The notes: generated by a model from the sequence alone, not told the origin. A stretch of 64,000 bases of DNA from ZC4RG30 sp965652645 (GCA_965652645.1 CBFGXE010000002.1:62001-126000); one strand, 5' to 3'. Numbered from the stretch's first letter, positions 35,592-45,102 are shown. A program made the numbers and translations.

Positions 35592-37055
35592 CTATTCCAC
35601 CAGCGCCAGCAGGCTCTGGTACTTCTCGATGTACCAGCGGTTCTCGTTGTTGTAGCGGGGAATGGCCACCGGCCGGATGCCCTGCGTGTCCTGCTTCCAC
35701 AGGCAGGGGCACTTCACGGGCTTTGCCGGCTGCTCGCCAACGCGGCTCAGCTCGGTGAGGTCGACCCTGGCCCGCTTCACCACATTGTAGAGTTTCGTCA
35801 CATTGCGCGGGCCGCCGTTGTAGGCAGCGACGGGAAAGATGCCCAGCACCATGGGATTGTCGCGATAGGCTTCGCGGATGTCCTTGCGCATCTGCGCCAG
35901 CTCGATGTCGAGCAGGCAGATCGCCGCCTTCATCGCATTGAGCAGGTTGGTGGCACCGCGCTCGAAGTCCGGATCGATGCGCGCTCCCGGACAACGCCTC
36001 ACGACCAGCGCGTAGGTACCATTTCCCTTGCGGTTGGTGAACTGCATCGGCCCCAGCGCCGAGGCTGTGGAAACGCTGAACCGGTAGGCCTGCTCGCGTT
36101 TCAGCCCGTAATGGCTCAGCACCTGGTTGAATGCCTCGGCGCCGCGATTGGTGTATTCGGTGTCGTCGGTCTGCTCGATCACGGCCAGCGCGGTGATGAG
36201 CTGTACAGGCACCACGTCGGCCAGCAACACCCCGGGGTAGGCCGCACTGGGCACGCCGGCCGCGCGCAGATCATCCGCCGCCAGCTGCGCCGTGGCCAGC
36301 AGGAACTCGCGCCCGGCTGCCACCAGCAGCGGATCGTAGGTGTCCTCCGTGAATGGCAGGTAGACGATGGGCTGGGCTGTGTCGACCACCTGGCGCCAAT
36401 GCTTCTTCCTGATCAGCGCACTGTCGAACACCGGGAACTTGCGGCCGTACACCTTCAGCGGCTCGCCATCGCGCGAGAAGGAGAACATCAGCCGCTCCGC
36501 GCCCGTGCCCTTCACGTGTCGCGCGTCGATGCCCGGGGTGCGCATCACGAACTTCAGCGGCTTGCCGCCAGGCTTCCAGCTCACCGGCGGACGCGGTATC
36601 TCCAGGTGGGCGAGGGTCCACTCCAGCTGCGATTCGCTCCACAGGGCAAAGACCACCGGCCTGCCGCGCAGGGTTTCCTTCCTGCCCTTGCCGGTGAAGA
36701 TGTACTCCAGCGGCACGTCACGCAGCATCTGCTCGGCCTCGAGGACCAGCGTGCGGATCATCTCGTCACGGCCCGGCGGCTTGCCCTCGACGATGATTTC
36801 CGCCAGTTCCTGCAACGGCAGGCTGTCTGCCGCGGACTCCGCCACCGCAAGTGGCACCTCGCCTTCGACCTCAAGGGATTCCTGGGGAAGTACTTCGCCT
36901 GATGGCGGCGCCGGTCCCGGTGCAAGCTCTTCGGCCAGCAGGTAGGCCTCAGCTTCCTCGTAAGCGCTCTCTGCCGTGGCCGCGCAGCCCGCCAGCACGA
37001 GCAGGCAGAGGACGGATGGCAGCCGGATGGCGCCGCATGGGGCGGACATGAACAT
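35592..37055 (-). CDS. Lytic-transglycosylase-like lipoprotein
   Basis: 487 residues with a lipoprotein signal (LPSVLCLLVLAGC, lipobox LAGC); ATG 37055 or 37049 could start it. Residues about 25-110 are acidic and proline-rich, a likely linker from the membrane. The C-terminal half resembles a soluble-lytic-transglycosylase domain: LITALAVIEQTDDTEYTNRG with a candidate catalytic Glu, SALGPMQFTNRKGNGTY corresponding to the GLMQ block, LNAMKAAICLLDIEL, and PVAAYNGGPRNVTKLYN for the AYNxG block. This would cleave peptidoglycan to anhydromuropeptides. The match is more distant than for Slt/MltC-type enzymes, so activity is probable rather than certain. CPCLW near the C-terminus gives a cysteine pair. 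Confidence 0.75.
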   Translation of the reverse strand: MFMSAPCGAIRLPSVLCLLVLAGCAATAESAYEEAEAYLLAEELAPGPAPPSGEVLPQESLEVEGEVPLAVAESAADSLPLQELAEIIVEGKPPGRDEMIRTLVLEAEQMLRDVPLEYIFTGKGRKETLRGRPVVFALWSESQLEWTLAHLEIPRPPVSWKPGGKPLKFVMRTPGIDARHVKGTGAERLMFSFSRDGEPLKVYGRKFPVFDSALIRKKHWRQVVDTAQPIVYLPFTEDTYDPLLVAAGREFLLATAQLAADDLRAAGVPSAAYPGVLLADVVPVQLITALAVIEQTDDTEYTNRGAEAFNQVLSHYGLKREQAYRFSVSTASALGPMQFTNRKGNGTYALVVRRCPGARIDPDFERGATNLLNAMKAAICLLDIELAQMRKDIREAYRDNPMVLGIFPVAAYNGGPRNVTKLYNVVKRARVDLTELSRVGEQPAKPVKCPCLWKQDTQGIRPVAIPRYNNENRWYIEKYQSLLALVE

Positions 37056-37156
37056 GCGGCCCCGAGATTAACCGCGGCCCTGCTGGAAGTCTGTCGGAGT
37101 CACCCGTACGTCCGCGACGGGCTCGCACGCCAGGTCACGCCCGGAGGGCGTGGCGG

Positions 37157-38659
37157 TCATTCCTGCGGTGGTGATTCCAGGAAGTGGAACGTCGTCCGGC
37201 CGATGGTCACCATGTCGCCGTCGCGCAGGAAATGGCGGGTGACCCGTTTGCCGTTCACCTGCACGCCGTTCACGCTGTCCAGGTCCTCGATGATGCAGTG
37301 CTGCGCGCTGCCGAGGATGACGGCATGGCGCCGGCTGACGAAGTTGGCATCGATCTGGATGTCGTTTTCCGGGGTGCGGCCGATGGTGCTGCGCCGGCCG
37401 AGCGCGTAGCGCACCCGGCCCTCGGATTCCTCGCTCACCAGGAACCGTCCGGGCAGCTGGTCGGTGCCACCCACCAACTTCAGCGCGGGCCTCGTACCGG
37501 TTTCATCCTTGCCCAGGCGGGCGATGTTCTGCTGAAGGTTGCCCAGCAGCGAGGCGCTGGCACGGGCGTCGGTTTCCAGCCGCTCGATCTGCTCCTGCGC
37601 GGCCCGCAGCTCTCCTTCCAGGATTGCCGCGCGATCACGCGCCGCGGCCAGTTCGCGCTCCAGTCCGCTGATGCGATCCTTCTGCTGCGCGAACAACTGC
37701 ACGGCCGCCTGGGCGGCTTCCTCGGTCTCGCGCAGGCTGGAAAGTTCCGCATCCTGCCCGGCGATGCGGGCGTGTCCAGCCTCCAGCTCACCGGCCAGCT
37801 GCTTTTCGCGGCCTGCGGCTGCTTCCAGCTCCCCGCGCGTGGTGGCGAGTTCGGTTTCGCGCTCGCGGAGGCGGCTTTCCAGCTCTGCCTCACGGTCGCG
37901 CAGACGGGCCTCAAGGTCGGCTTCGCGCTCGCGCAGGCGCGCCTCCAGCTCCGCTTCGCGCGCGGACGCACTGGCACGCAACGATTGCAGTTCCGCCGCC
38001 AGCGCCGCCTCGCGGGCAGCCGCCTCTTCCAGCAGCCGGGCATTCTGCGCAGAGCTTTCAGCCATGTCGGCGGCGTGGCGTGATTCCAGTTCGGCGACCT
38101 GCGCGTCACGCTCGGCGAGCATGGCGTCGAACACGGCACGCATGCCGTGCGTGTGGCGCAGGGCTTCCGCCTGGCGTTCGGCGCGCCGGCGCAGTTCATG
38201 AAGGTCGCCGTCCCGCGAGCCCTGCGCCAGCGCCAGGGACTGCTCGGCGGCAGCGAGCCGGCGCGACAGTTCTTCCGCGGCGCGGGCCTCATCGGCGCGT
38301 TGCTCTTCGAGGAGCGCCCGCGTTTCGCTGCGGGTACGTTCTGCCTGCTCGACGGCGGCGTTGCGCTCGAGCTCGGCGGCGGCAAGCCTGGCTTCCAGCT
38401 CGCGCAGGCGCTCGGTCTTGCGCTTCAGGTTGCTTTCGACTTCGCGCAGGCTCTCGGTGAGGTCAGGTGCGCCCTCGGGCATGGCCAGGGTCCCGGGCAC
38501 GGCCAGCGCAACGAAGGTGTCGGTGGCACCACCTGAAGCGGCATCCGTCGCGTCGGCGGCATCTTCCGGCGGCGCGTCGAAATCCATCAACGGCAACTCT
38601 GCCGTTGCCTCCAGGTCAACTTCGTGGACGACGGGTTGCTGTTTCTTCTTGCGGGACAT
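37157..38659 (-). CDS. Long coiled-coil protein with C-terminal FHA domain
   Basis: 500 residues, cytoplasmic. Residues 1-65 are acidic and unstructured. Residues about 68-385 form a near-continuous coiled coil rich in Ala, Glu, Arg and Leu, including three perfect-length 11-residue repeats at 235-267. The C-terminal FHA domain (about 405-495) has the phosphothreonine-binding signature: GRRSTIGRTPENDIQ, then FVSRRHAVI and LDSVNGVQVNGKRV. It should bind a phosphothreonine partner and may act as a scaffold. No Ser/Thr kinase gene is nearby. It sits between the efflux operon and the transglycosylase-like gene, with 100- and 76-base flanks. Confidence 0.9.
   Translation of the reverse strand: MSRKKKQQPVVHEVDLEATAELPLMDFDAPPEDAADATDAASGGATDTFVALAVPGTLAMPEGAPDLTESLREVESNLKRKTERLRELEARLAAAELERNAAVEQAERTRSETRALLEEQRADEARAAEELSRRLAAAEQSLALAQGSRDGDLHELRRRAERQAEALRHTHGMRAVFDAMLAERDAQVAELESRHAADMAESSAQNARLLEEAAAREAALAAELQSLRASASAREAELEARLREREADLEARLRDREAELESRLRERETELATTRGELEAAAGREKQLAGELEAGHARIAGQDAELSSLRETEEAAQAAVQLFAQQKDRISGLERELAAARDRAAILEGELRAAQEQIERLETDARASASLLGNLQQNIARLGKDETGTRPALKLVGGTDQLPGRFLVSEESEGRVRYALGRRSTIGRTPENDIQIDANFVSRRHAVILGSAQHCIIEDLDSVNGVQVNGKRVTRHFLRDGDMVTIGRTTFHFLESPPQE
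37859..37957 (-). repeat. Three in-frame 33-base repeats in the FHA coiled-coil gene
   Basis: The three units encode EAELEARLRER, EADLEARLRDR and EAELESRLRER in direct succession. An 11-residue period suggests a hendecad coiled coil, nearly straight or right-handed, unlike the heptads around it. The repeats are prone to copy-number change. Confidence 0.8.
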
Positions 38660-38735
38660 CTTGTGCGCAGGATACGTCGACCGCCCCGGGGTCGTGACCC
38701 ATTCCAGAAAAAATTGGCCTTAAGTCACATCCCCT

Positions 38736-40178
38736 TCATTCCGGGGACGCAATCTCCCAGCCACCCCCCAGGGCCTTGTACAGGGTCACCAGGGCGGTGG
38801 CCGCACGGGTGCGGCTGATGGCGAGCTGGTCCTCGGCTTCCAGCGAGGTGCGATAGGCGTCCAGCGCCGAGAGGAAGTCGGAAACCCCTCCCTCGAACCG
38901 CTGCGTGGCCAGATCGGCGGCCTCGCGGCTGGCTCCGGCAGCCCGGGCGAGGTGCTCCAGCCGCCGCCGCTCGCGTGCGAAGTCCGAAAGCGCGTTCTCG
39001 GTTTCCTCCAGCGCCAGCAGCACGGTCTGCTCATAGCCGGCCAGCGCCTCGGCGCTGCGGGCATCTGCCGCGCGGATGCGCTGGTATACATGGCCGAAGT
39101 CCAGCAGTCCCCAGGTCAGGGACGGACCGAAGCCGCGGCGATCGTTGCCGGAATCATCCAGCTGCCCGAAGGTGGGTGCCGCAAGGCCGATGCTGGCGTT
39201 GATGCTGATGCGCGGGAACAGGTCCGCCACCTGCACGCCGATGGCAGCGGTAGCGGCAGCCAACTGTCGCTCTGCCGCCCGGATGTCGGGGCGACGGCGC
39301 AGCAGCGCCTCCGGCGTTCCCAGGGAAATGCCCGCGGGCACGGGGGGCAGCTCGCGGACGTCGGTGAGCGTGAGATCCAGCGCCCCGGGCTGCTGGCCGG
39401 TGAGCACGGCAATGCGCCGCATGGCGCGATCCACCGCCGCCTCGAGCGGTGGCACGCTGGCCAGGGTGCTCTCCACCTGTGCGGTGGCGCGGGCCGTGTC
39501 GAGGGCCGTGCCGCGGCCGGCGTCCAGCCGGTCGTTCACCAGCTCCAGTGCGCGCGACTGCGTCTCGGCATTGTTGCGCGCCACCTGCAGCTGGCTCTGT
39601 GCACCGCGCAATTCGAAGTAGTTTCGCGCCACCTCCGCGATCACCGACAGCACCACCTGGTTGCGGGCGGCCGCGGCGGCCTGTGCCGCGGCGCGGGCGG
39701 ATTCATTGGCGCGACGCACGCGACCGAAGAGGTCCAGCTCCCAGCCGGCATCGAACCCGGCGTCATACATCTCGTAGTCGCGGTCCACCACCGTGACGGG
39801 GGGCAGCCCCGGCGTGCCCGCGGCGCTCTGGCGTCCGTTGTCGTAGCTGGCCCGGGCGGTGATGCTGGGCAGGAAATCGAACAGGCGCTCGCGGCGCAGC
39901 GCGCGCGCCTCGCGCAGCCGGGCGGTGGCAGCGGCCACGTCACGGTTGTTCTTCACGGCTGCGTCGACGAGTTCGTCGAGCACCGGATCGCCGAACTGCC
40001 GCCACCACTCGCGCTCGATCTCGCCCTGGCCGCTGCCTTCCAGCAGCGCCGCGGCATCGAACTGGTCATCGACCCGCGTATCCGGCTCCCGGTAGTCCGG
40101 CCCCACCGCGCAGGCAGCCAGCAGCAGGCAACCGGCGGCCAGCAGTGCGCTGCGCATCATCCGCTCACGCCGCAGCAT
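38736..40178 (-). CDS. RND efflux outer-membrane factor (OprM/NodT family) lipoprotein
   Basis: 480 residues from ATG 40178, overlapping the RND pump gene by 14 bases; ATG 40160 would give 474. The lipobox LLLAAC follows a hydrophobic stretch, and AVGPDYREPDTRV after the Cys is the classic start of NodT-type outer-membrane factors. Two repeats of the OEP domain follow: one with WWRQFGDPVLDELVDAAVKNN and ARLREARALRRERLFDFLPSI, the other with LGTPEALLRRRPDIRAAERQ and ATAAIGVQVADLFPRISI. It forms the trimeric outer-membrane and periplasmic exit duct for the pump encoded upstream. A gap of 76 bases separates it from the FHA gene. Confidence 0.94.
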   Translation of the reverse strand: MLRRERMMRSALLAAGCLLLAACAVGPDYREPDTRVDDQFDAAALLEGSGQGEIEREWWRQFGDPVLDELVDAAVKNNRDVAAATARLREARALRRERLFDFLPSITARASYDNGRQSAAGTPGLPPVTVVDRDYEMYDAGFDAGWELDLFGRVRRANESARAAAQAAAAARNQVVLSVIAEVARNYFELRGAQSQLQVARNNAETQSRALELVNDRLDAGRGTALDTARATAQVESTLASVPPLEAAVDRAMRRIAVLTGQQPGALDLTLTDVRELPPVPAGISLGTPEALLRRRPDIRAAERQLAAATAAIGVQVADLFPRISINASIGLAAPTFGQLDDSGNDRRGFGPSLTWGLLDFGHVYQRIRAADARSAEALAGYEQTVLLALEETENALSDFARERRRLEHLARAAGASREAADLATQRFEGGVSDFLSALDAYRTSLEAEDQLAISRTRAATALVTLYKALGGGWEIASPE

Positions 40179-43100
40179 GGGAAGCCTCCCGGCGACGCTT
40201 CACGAAACCGCGGATCAGCACGAAGAACACCGGCGTCAGGAACAGCCCGAAGAAGGTGACGCCGAGCATGCCGGAGAACACGGCGACGCCCATTGCGCGG
40301 CGCATCTCCGAACCGGCACCGGTGGAAAGCATCAGCGGCACCACACCCATGATGAAGGCCAGCGAGGTCATGATGATCGGCCGCAGGCGCAGCCGGCAGG
40401 CTTCCACCGCCGCGTCGAAGGCATTGCGCCCCCGCTCCTCCAGGTGCACGGCGAACTCCACGATGAGGATGGCGTTCTTGCATGCCAGCCCCACCAGCAC
40501 CAGGAAGCCGATCTTGGTGAAGATGTTGTTGTCGCCCCCGACCAGCCAGACACCGGCGAGCGCGGACACGATGCACATGGGCACGATCAGGATCACCGCC
40601 AGCGGCAGCGTCCAGCTTTCGTACTGCGCGGCCAGCACCAGGAAGGCCAGCAGCACGCACAGCGGGAAGATGAAGGTGGAGCTGCCGCGCGCCAGGATCT
40701 CCTGGTAGGAAAGGTCGGTCCACTCGAACGACACGCCAGCCGGCAGCTTCTCGCGGGCCAGCTTTTCCAGCGCGTCGAGCGCCTGGGTGGAGCTGGTGCC
40801 CGGCATCGCCTGGCCATTGATGTCGGCGGCCAGGTAGCCGTTGTAGTGCGTGACGCTGTCGGGACCGAAGCTGTCCTTCACCGTCATCACCGACCCCAGC
40901 GGCACCATCTCGCCCTGCAGGTTGCGCGTCTTGAGGTCGAGCACCTGCTCCTTGCGGGCGCGGAACTGCGCGTCGGCCTGCGCGATCACCTGGTAGCTGC
41001 GGCCGAAGAGGTTCAGGTCGTTCACGTACAGCGAGCCCAGGTAGACCTGCAGTGCCTCGAAGATGTTGGCCAGGGGAACGTTCTCGCGCTTGGCCTTCTC
41101 GCGATCAATGTCGGCGTAGAGCTGCGGCACGTTGACCAGGTAGTTGGAGAACACCCCGGTGATGCCCGGCGTCTGGTTGGCCTCGGCCAGGAACTCCTGC
41201 AGCACCCGGTTGAGCTCCTGGTATCCCAGCGAGCTGCGGTCCTGGATCTGCATCTTGAAGCCGCCCAGCGTGCCCATGCCCTCCACCGGCGGCGGCGGCG
41301 CCACGCCCACGAAGGCATCCTCGATGACCGACAGCTTGCCCTGCACGGCCGCCAGGATCTCGTTGGCCGAGCGGTCGCCAGACCGCTTCGCCCGCGGCTC
41401 GAGCGTGGCGAACACCACGCCGCTGTTCGAGGCCACGCCGAACCCGGCCGTGACCGACATCCCCGAGAACGCGATCACCGCCTCGACACCCTCCTCCTCC
41501 GCCAGGATGTCCGACATGCGCCTGATGACCTCCTCGGTGCGCTCCAGGCTTGCCGCATCCGGGAGCTGCGCGAAGGCGATGATGTAATCCTTGTCCTGCA
41601 CCGGCACGAAGCCGCCCGGCACGCGCAGCAGCGCCAGTCCTCCCAGCAGCAGCAGGCCCACGTAGACGGCAATGGCCAGGCCCGCCTTGCGCAGCACGCT
41701 GCCCACGCCGCTGCTGTAGCTGCCGGAGGCCCGGGTGAAGAAACGGTTGAACGGCCTGAATATCCACCCCACGGTGCGGTCGAGCAGCCGCGTGAGGAAG
41801 TCCTTCGGCGCGTCATGCGGCTTCAGCAGCACGGCCGCCAGCGCCGGCGACAATGTCAGTGAATTGAAGGCCGAGATGATCGTGGAGATCGCGATGGTGA
41901 TGGCGAACTGCCGGTAGAAGCTGCCCGTCAGGCCGCCGATGAACGCGATGGGAATGAACACCGAGGTGAGCACCAGCGCGATGGCGATGATGGGCCCGCT
42001 TACCTCGTCCATGGCCTTGAACGTGGCCTCGCGCGGCGAAAGGCCGTCGGCGATGTTGCGCTCCACGTTCTCCACCACCACGATGGCATCGTCGACCACG
42101 ATGCCGATCGCCAGCACCAGCCCGAACAGCGACAGCGTGTTGATCGAGAAGCCGAGCACCTGCAGCACCGCGAAGGTACCGACGATCGACACCGGCACGG
42201 CCAGCAGCGGGATGATGGAAGCGCGCCAGGTCTGCAGGAACAGCACGACCACCAGCACCACGAGCAGCAGCGCCTCGATGAGGGTCTTCACCACTGCATC
42301 AATGGATTCGCGCACGAACTGGGTGGGGTCGTAGATCACCCGGTATTCGACGCCCTCGGGGAAGTTGCGCGCCAGGTCCTGCATCGTTGCGCGCACGTTG
42401 TCCGCCAGCTCAAGCGCGTTGGAGCCCGGCGCCTGGAAGATGGCAATGGCCACCGCGGGCATGCCGTCGAGGTAGCCCAGGATGCCGTACTCGGAAGTGC
42501 CCAGTTCGATGCGCGCCACGTCGCGCAGCCGGGTCAGCTCCCCGCGGTCGCCGGTCTTGATGATGATGTCGCCGAACTCCTCCTCGGAGGCCAGGCGCCC
42601 GTAGGCATTGAGCAGCAGCTGCTGGTCCACGCCAGGGGTCATCGGCTGCGAGCCCACGATGCCGGCGGCCACCTGCACGTTCTGCTCGCGGATGGCGGCC
42701 ACCACGTCGCCGGCGGTCATGTCGCGCGCGGCAACGCGCTGCGGATCCAGCCATACGCGCATGGCATAGGGCCCGCCGCCGAAGGGCTCCACTTGTCCCA
42801 TGCCGGGAATGCGCGCCAGCGTGTCGCGCACCTGCAGCTCGGCATAGTTGCGCAGGTATTTCAGGTCATAGCGGCCGTTCGGAGACACCAGCTGCACGAA
42901 CATGGTGATGTTCGGGTTGCTCTTGACGGTGTTGACGCCGATGCGCCGCACGTCCTCGGGCAGCTTGGTGAGCGCCTGCGCCACCCGGTTCTGGACCTGC
43001 ACCTGCGCCAGGTCGATGTTGGTGCCGATGTTGAAGGTGACCGTGATGGAAAGCGCGCCGGACGAGGAGGCCTGCGAGGACATGTAGAGCATGTTCTCGA

Positions 43101-43320
43101 CGCCGTTGATGGCCTGCTCCAGGGGCGCCGCAACCGTCTCGGCCACGACGGCCGGGCTCGCGCCCGGGTAGGCGGTGGAGACCACCACCGAGGGCGGCGC
43201 AACCTCCGGGTACTCGCTGACCGGCAGCACCTGCAGCGACATCAGGCCGGCCAGGAAGATGATGATGGACAGCACCGCCGCGAAGATCGGGCGGTCGATG
43301 AAGAAATGCGCGAATTTCAT
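40165..43320 (-). CDS. RND multidrug efflux transporter, HAE1 family (AcrB/MexB-like)
   Basis: 1051 residues, the normal length. Twelve membrane helices with two large periplasmic loops are evident. Opening MKFAHFFIDRPIFAAVLSIIIFLAG and PVSEYPEVAPPSVVVSTAYPGA are standard for the family. The proton-relay Asp pair lies in GIVVDDAIVVVENVER on helix 4. Other blocks are ALLLVVLVVVLFLQTWRA, PGGFVPVQDKDYIIAF at the start of the second repeat, and VLVGLACKNAILIVEFA near the C-terminus. It drives proton-coupled export of lipophilic compounds. It begins 13 bases after the adaptor stop and is followed by the outer-membrane factor, so the three-gene operon encodes a full pump. Which drug or metabolite it exports is unknown. 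Confidence 0.96.
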   Translation of the reverse strand: MKFAHFFIDRPIFAAVLSIIIFLAGLMSLQVLPVSEYPEVAPPSVVVSTAYPGASPAVVAETVAAPLEQAINGVENMLYMSSQASSSGALSITVTFNIGTNIDLAQVQVQNRVAQALTKLPEDVRRIGVNTVKSNPNITMFVQLVSPNGRYDLKYLRNYAELQVRDTLARIPGMGQVEPFGGGPYAMRVWLDPQRVAARDMTAGDVVAAIREQNVQVAAGIVGSQPMTPGVDQQLLLNAYGRLASEEEFGDIIIKTGDRGELTRLRDVARIELGTSEYGILGYLDGMPAVAIAIFQAPGSNALELADNVRATMQDLARNFPEGVEYRVIYDPTQFVRESIDAVVKTLIEALLLVVLVVVLFLQTWRASIIPLLAVPVSIVGTFAVLQVLGFSINTLSLFGLVLAIGIVVDDAIVVVENVERNIADGLSPREATFKAMDEVSGPIIAIALVLTSVFIPIAFIGGLTGSFYRQFAITIAISTIISAFNSLTLSPALAAVLLKPHDAPKDFLTRLLDRTVGWIFRPFNRFFTRASGSYSSGVGSVLRKAGLAIAVYVGLLLLGGLALLRVPGGFVPVQDKDYIIAFAQLPDAASLERTEEVIRRMSDILAEEEGVEAVIAFSGMSVTAGFGVASNSGVVFATLEPRAKRSGDRSANEILAAVQGKLSVIEDAFVGVAPPPPVEGMGTLGGFKMQIQDRSSLGYQELNRVLQEFLAEANQTPGITGVFSNYLVNVPQLYADIDREKAKRENVPLANIFEALQVYLGSLYVNDLNLFGRSYQVIAQADAQFRARKEQVLDLKTRNLQGEMVPLGSVMTVKDSFGPDSVTHYNGYLAADINGQAMPGTSSTQALDALEKLAREKLPAGVSFEWTDLSYQEILARGSSTFIFPLCVLLAFLVLAAQYESWTLPLAVILIVPMCIVSALAGVWLVGGDNNIFTKIGFLVLVGLACKNAILIVEFAVHLEERGRNAFDAAVEACRLRLRPIIMTSLAFIMGVVPLMLSTGAGSEMRRAMGVAVFSGMLGVTFFGLFLTPVFFVLIRGFVKRRREASHAAA

Positions 43321-43333
43321 GCGCGTGTCGCCT

Positions 43334-44512
43334 TCAGCCCGCGGCCGCCGGCGCCGCAGCCGCCTGCTCGCCCTCCATCGGCACCATGCGCGGCGTCACC
43401 ACCATGCCCGGCCGCACGCGCTGCAGGCCGTTGACGATGATGCGCTCGCCGGGCTCCAGCCCCTCGCGCACCGCACGCAGCCCGTCGATCATGGGCCCGG
43501 TGGTGATGGCGCGGTATTCCAGCCTGTTCTCCGCATCGACCACCAGCACGTAGCGGCGGTCCTGGTCGGTGAGGATGGCGCGATCGTTGATCAGCGCGCC
43601 CTTGTAGCTGGTGGAGCCGGCCAGCCGCACACGCACGAACATGCCCGGCACCAGGAAGCGGTCGGGATTGGGAAACACCGCCCGGCCCAGCAGCGTGCCC
43701 GTGCCCGCGTTGACGCGGTTGTCCACGAAGTCCATGTAGCCCTGGTGCCTGTATTCGGTCTCGTTGCCCACGGCCATCAGCACCGGATTGGCATGCTCGC
43801 GCGACAGCGGGCGCTGCCCGCTGCGCGCCAGGTCGATGTACTTCAGGTAGTCGCGCTCCGCGGCCTCGAAATACACGTACATGGGTGAAAGCGACACCAC
43901 CGTGGTGAGGCGCGTGGCCGCGCCACCCTGTCCGCCTGACACCAGGTTGCCCACGGTCACCTCCGCGCGCCCCACGCGGCCGGAGATCGGCGAGGTGACG
44001 CGCGTGTACGCAAGGTTCAGGCGCGCCACTTCAACGCCCGCCTCCGCGGCCTTCACGGCGGCAAGCGCACTGACATGCGCCGCCTTGCGCTGCTCGTACT
44101 CTTCCTGCGAGACCGCCCGCGTGGTGACCAGCTTCTCGACGCGGGCCAGGTCGGTTTCGGCCAGCGTCGCGGCGGTGCGGGCGCGCTCCACCTCGGCCTG
44201 CACTCGATCAAGCTCGGCCTGGTAGGGACGCGGGTCGATGACGAAGAGCACATCGCCCTTGCGCACGTCACGCCCCTCATCGAAGTTCACCTGCTGCAGG
44301 TAGCCGGACACCTGCGGACGGATCTCCACGGATTCCACCGCCTCCAGCCGCCCGGTGTACTCATCCCATTCGGTGATCTCGCGTTCGGGAACAGTCGCCA
44401 CGCTGACCTCCATGGCAGGTGGTGCGCCAGCCTGCTCCTGCGCGCCGGAACCGCAGCCGGCCAGGATGAACAGGGACAGGACAGCCGGCGCAAGGCCAGT
44501 GCGTGTTGCCAT
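43334..44512 (-). CDS. RND efflux periplasmic adaptor (membrane-fusion) lipoprotein
   Basis: 392 residues with lipobox LAGC in MATRTGLAPAVLSLFILAGC. The adaptor build is clear: a beta-barrel/lipoyl segment (YTGRLEAVESVEIRPQVSGYL and GDVLFVIDPRPYQAEL), an alpha-helical hairpin (about 95-160), the second lipoyl half (LNLAYTRVTSPISGRVGRAEV) and a C-terminal membrane-proximal domain (IVNGLQRVRPGMVVTP). It links the inner-membrane pump to the outer-membrane factor. As first gene of the operon it lies just below a promoter and a 10-base palindrome. Confidence 0.95.
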   Translation of the reverse strand: MATRTGLAPAVLSLFILAGCGSGAQEQAGAPPAMEVSVATVPEREITEWDEYTGRLEAVESVEIRPQVSGYLQQVNFDEGRDVRKGDVLFVIDPRPYQAELDRVQAEVERARTAATLAETDLARVEKLVTTRAVSQEEYEQRKAAHVSALAAVKAAEAGVEVARLNLAYTRVTSPISGRVGRAEVTVGNLVSGGQGGAATRLTTVVSLSPMYVYFEAAERDYLKYIDLARSGQRPLSREHANPVLMAVGNETEYRHQGYMDFVDNRVNAGTGTLLGRAVFPNPDRFLVPGMFVRVRLAGSTSYKGALINDRAILTDQDRRYVLVVDAENRLEYRAITTGPMIDGLRAVREGLEPGERIIVNGLQRVRPGMVVTPRMVPMEGEQAAAAPAAAG

Positions 44513-44540
44513 GGTGACAGTATCCTGAAAGAAACCGAGG

Positions 44541-44550
44541 GAACCGGTTC
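44541..44550. promoter_or_regulatory. Palindrome downstream of the efflux promoter
   Basis: GAACCGGTTC is a perfect 10-base palindrome lying about 12 bases after the predicted transcription start, where a repressor would block elongation or initiation. It shares the AACC/GGTT arms with the TetR-type sites at 46542-46625 but lacks their 4-base centre. No repressor gene adjoins the efflux operon. Confidence 0.4.
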
Positions 44551-44569
44551 GTCAGCAACCGGGAGGTGG

Positions 44570-44597
44570 ATTATATAGCGCACATGCAGCGACGGAA
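44570..44597 (-). promoter_or_regulatory. Probable sigma-70 promoter of the efflux operon
   Basis: On the minus strand TATAAT (44575-44570) is a perfect -10 element; TTCCGT (44597-44592) lies 16 bases upstream as a weak -35. The predicted start falls near 44563, giving a leader of about 50 bases before the adaptor ATG. Confidence 0.6.
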
Positions 44598-44602
44598 CCG
44601 CC

Positions 44603-45091
44603 TCAGCCCCTGCGCGCGGCCTCGATTGCAGCCACGTCGATCTTCCTCATCTTCATCATGGCGCTGAAGACGCGCTGTCGCAGGCCGGCGTCAGGATGGG
44701 CCAGGCTGTCATTCAGCACGCGCGGGGTGATCTGCCAGGAGATGCCCCACTTGTCCTTGCACCACCCGCACTGGCTCTCCTGCCCGCCGTTGCCGACGAT
44801 GGCGTTCCAGTAGCGGTCGGTCTCGGCCTGGTCCTCCGTCACCACCTGGAAGGAGAACGCTTCGGTATGCCGGAAGGTGGGACCGCCGTTGATGCCCACG
44901 CAGGGGATTCCCAGCACGGTGAACTCCACCACCAGCACGTCGCCCTTGCGCCCATTGGGATAGTCGGTGGGGGCGGTCTGCGCGGCGCCCACGGCGCTGT
45001 CCGGGAATGTGCGGGCGTAGAAATCGGCCGCCTCGGCGGCGTCATGGTCATACCAGAGTGACACGCGAACCTTGCCTGCTGGATTGCTCAT
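44603..45091 (-). CDS. VOC-superfamily protein, PhnB/3-demethylubiquinone-type
   Basis: 162 residues from ATG 45091, chosen for the strong AAGGAGATT site just upstream; an in-frame ATG at 45106 has none. The PhnB-like VOC fold is recognisable: VSLWYDHDAAEAADFYARTFP, DVLVVEFTVLGIPCVGINGG, FRHTEAFSFQVVTEDQAETDRYWN and GWCKDKWGISWQITP. This subgroup often lacks demonstrated enzyme activity. It ends a short leftward operon TetR - VOC - VOC; the gap from the second VOC gene is 11 bases, so all three are likely controlled together. Confidence 0.88.
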   Translation of the reverse strand: MSNPAGKVRVSLWYDHDAAEAADFYARTFPDSAVGAAQTAPTDYPNGRKGDVLVVEFTVLGIPCVGINGGPTFRHTEAFSFQVVTEDQAETDRYWNAIVGNGGQESQCGWCKDKWGISWQITPRVLNDSLAHPDAGLRQRVFSAMMKMRKIDVAAIEAARRG

Positions 45092-45102
45092 TGGAATCTC
45101 CT

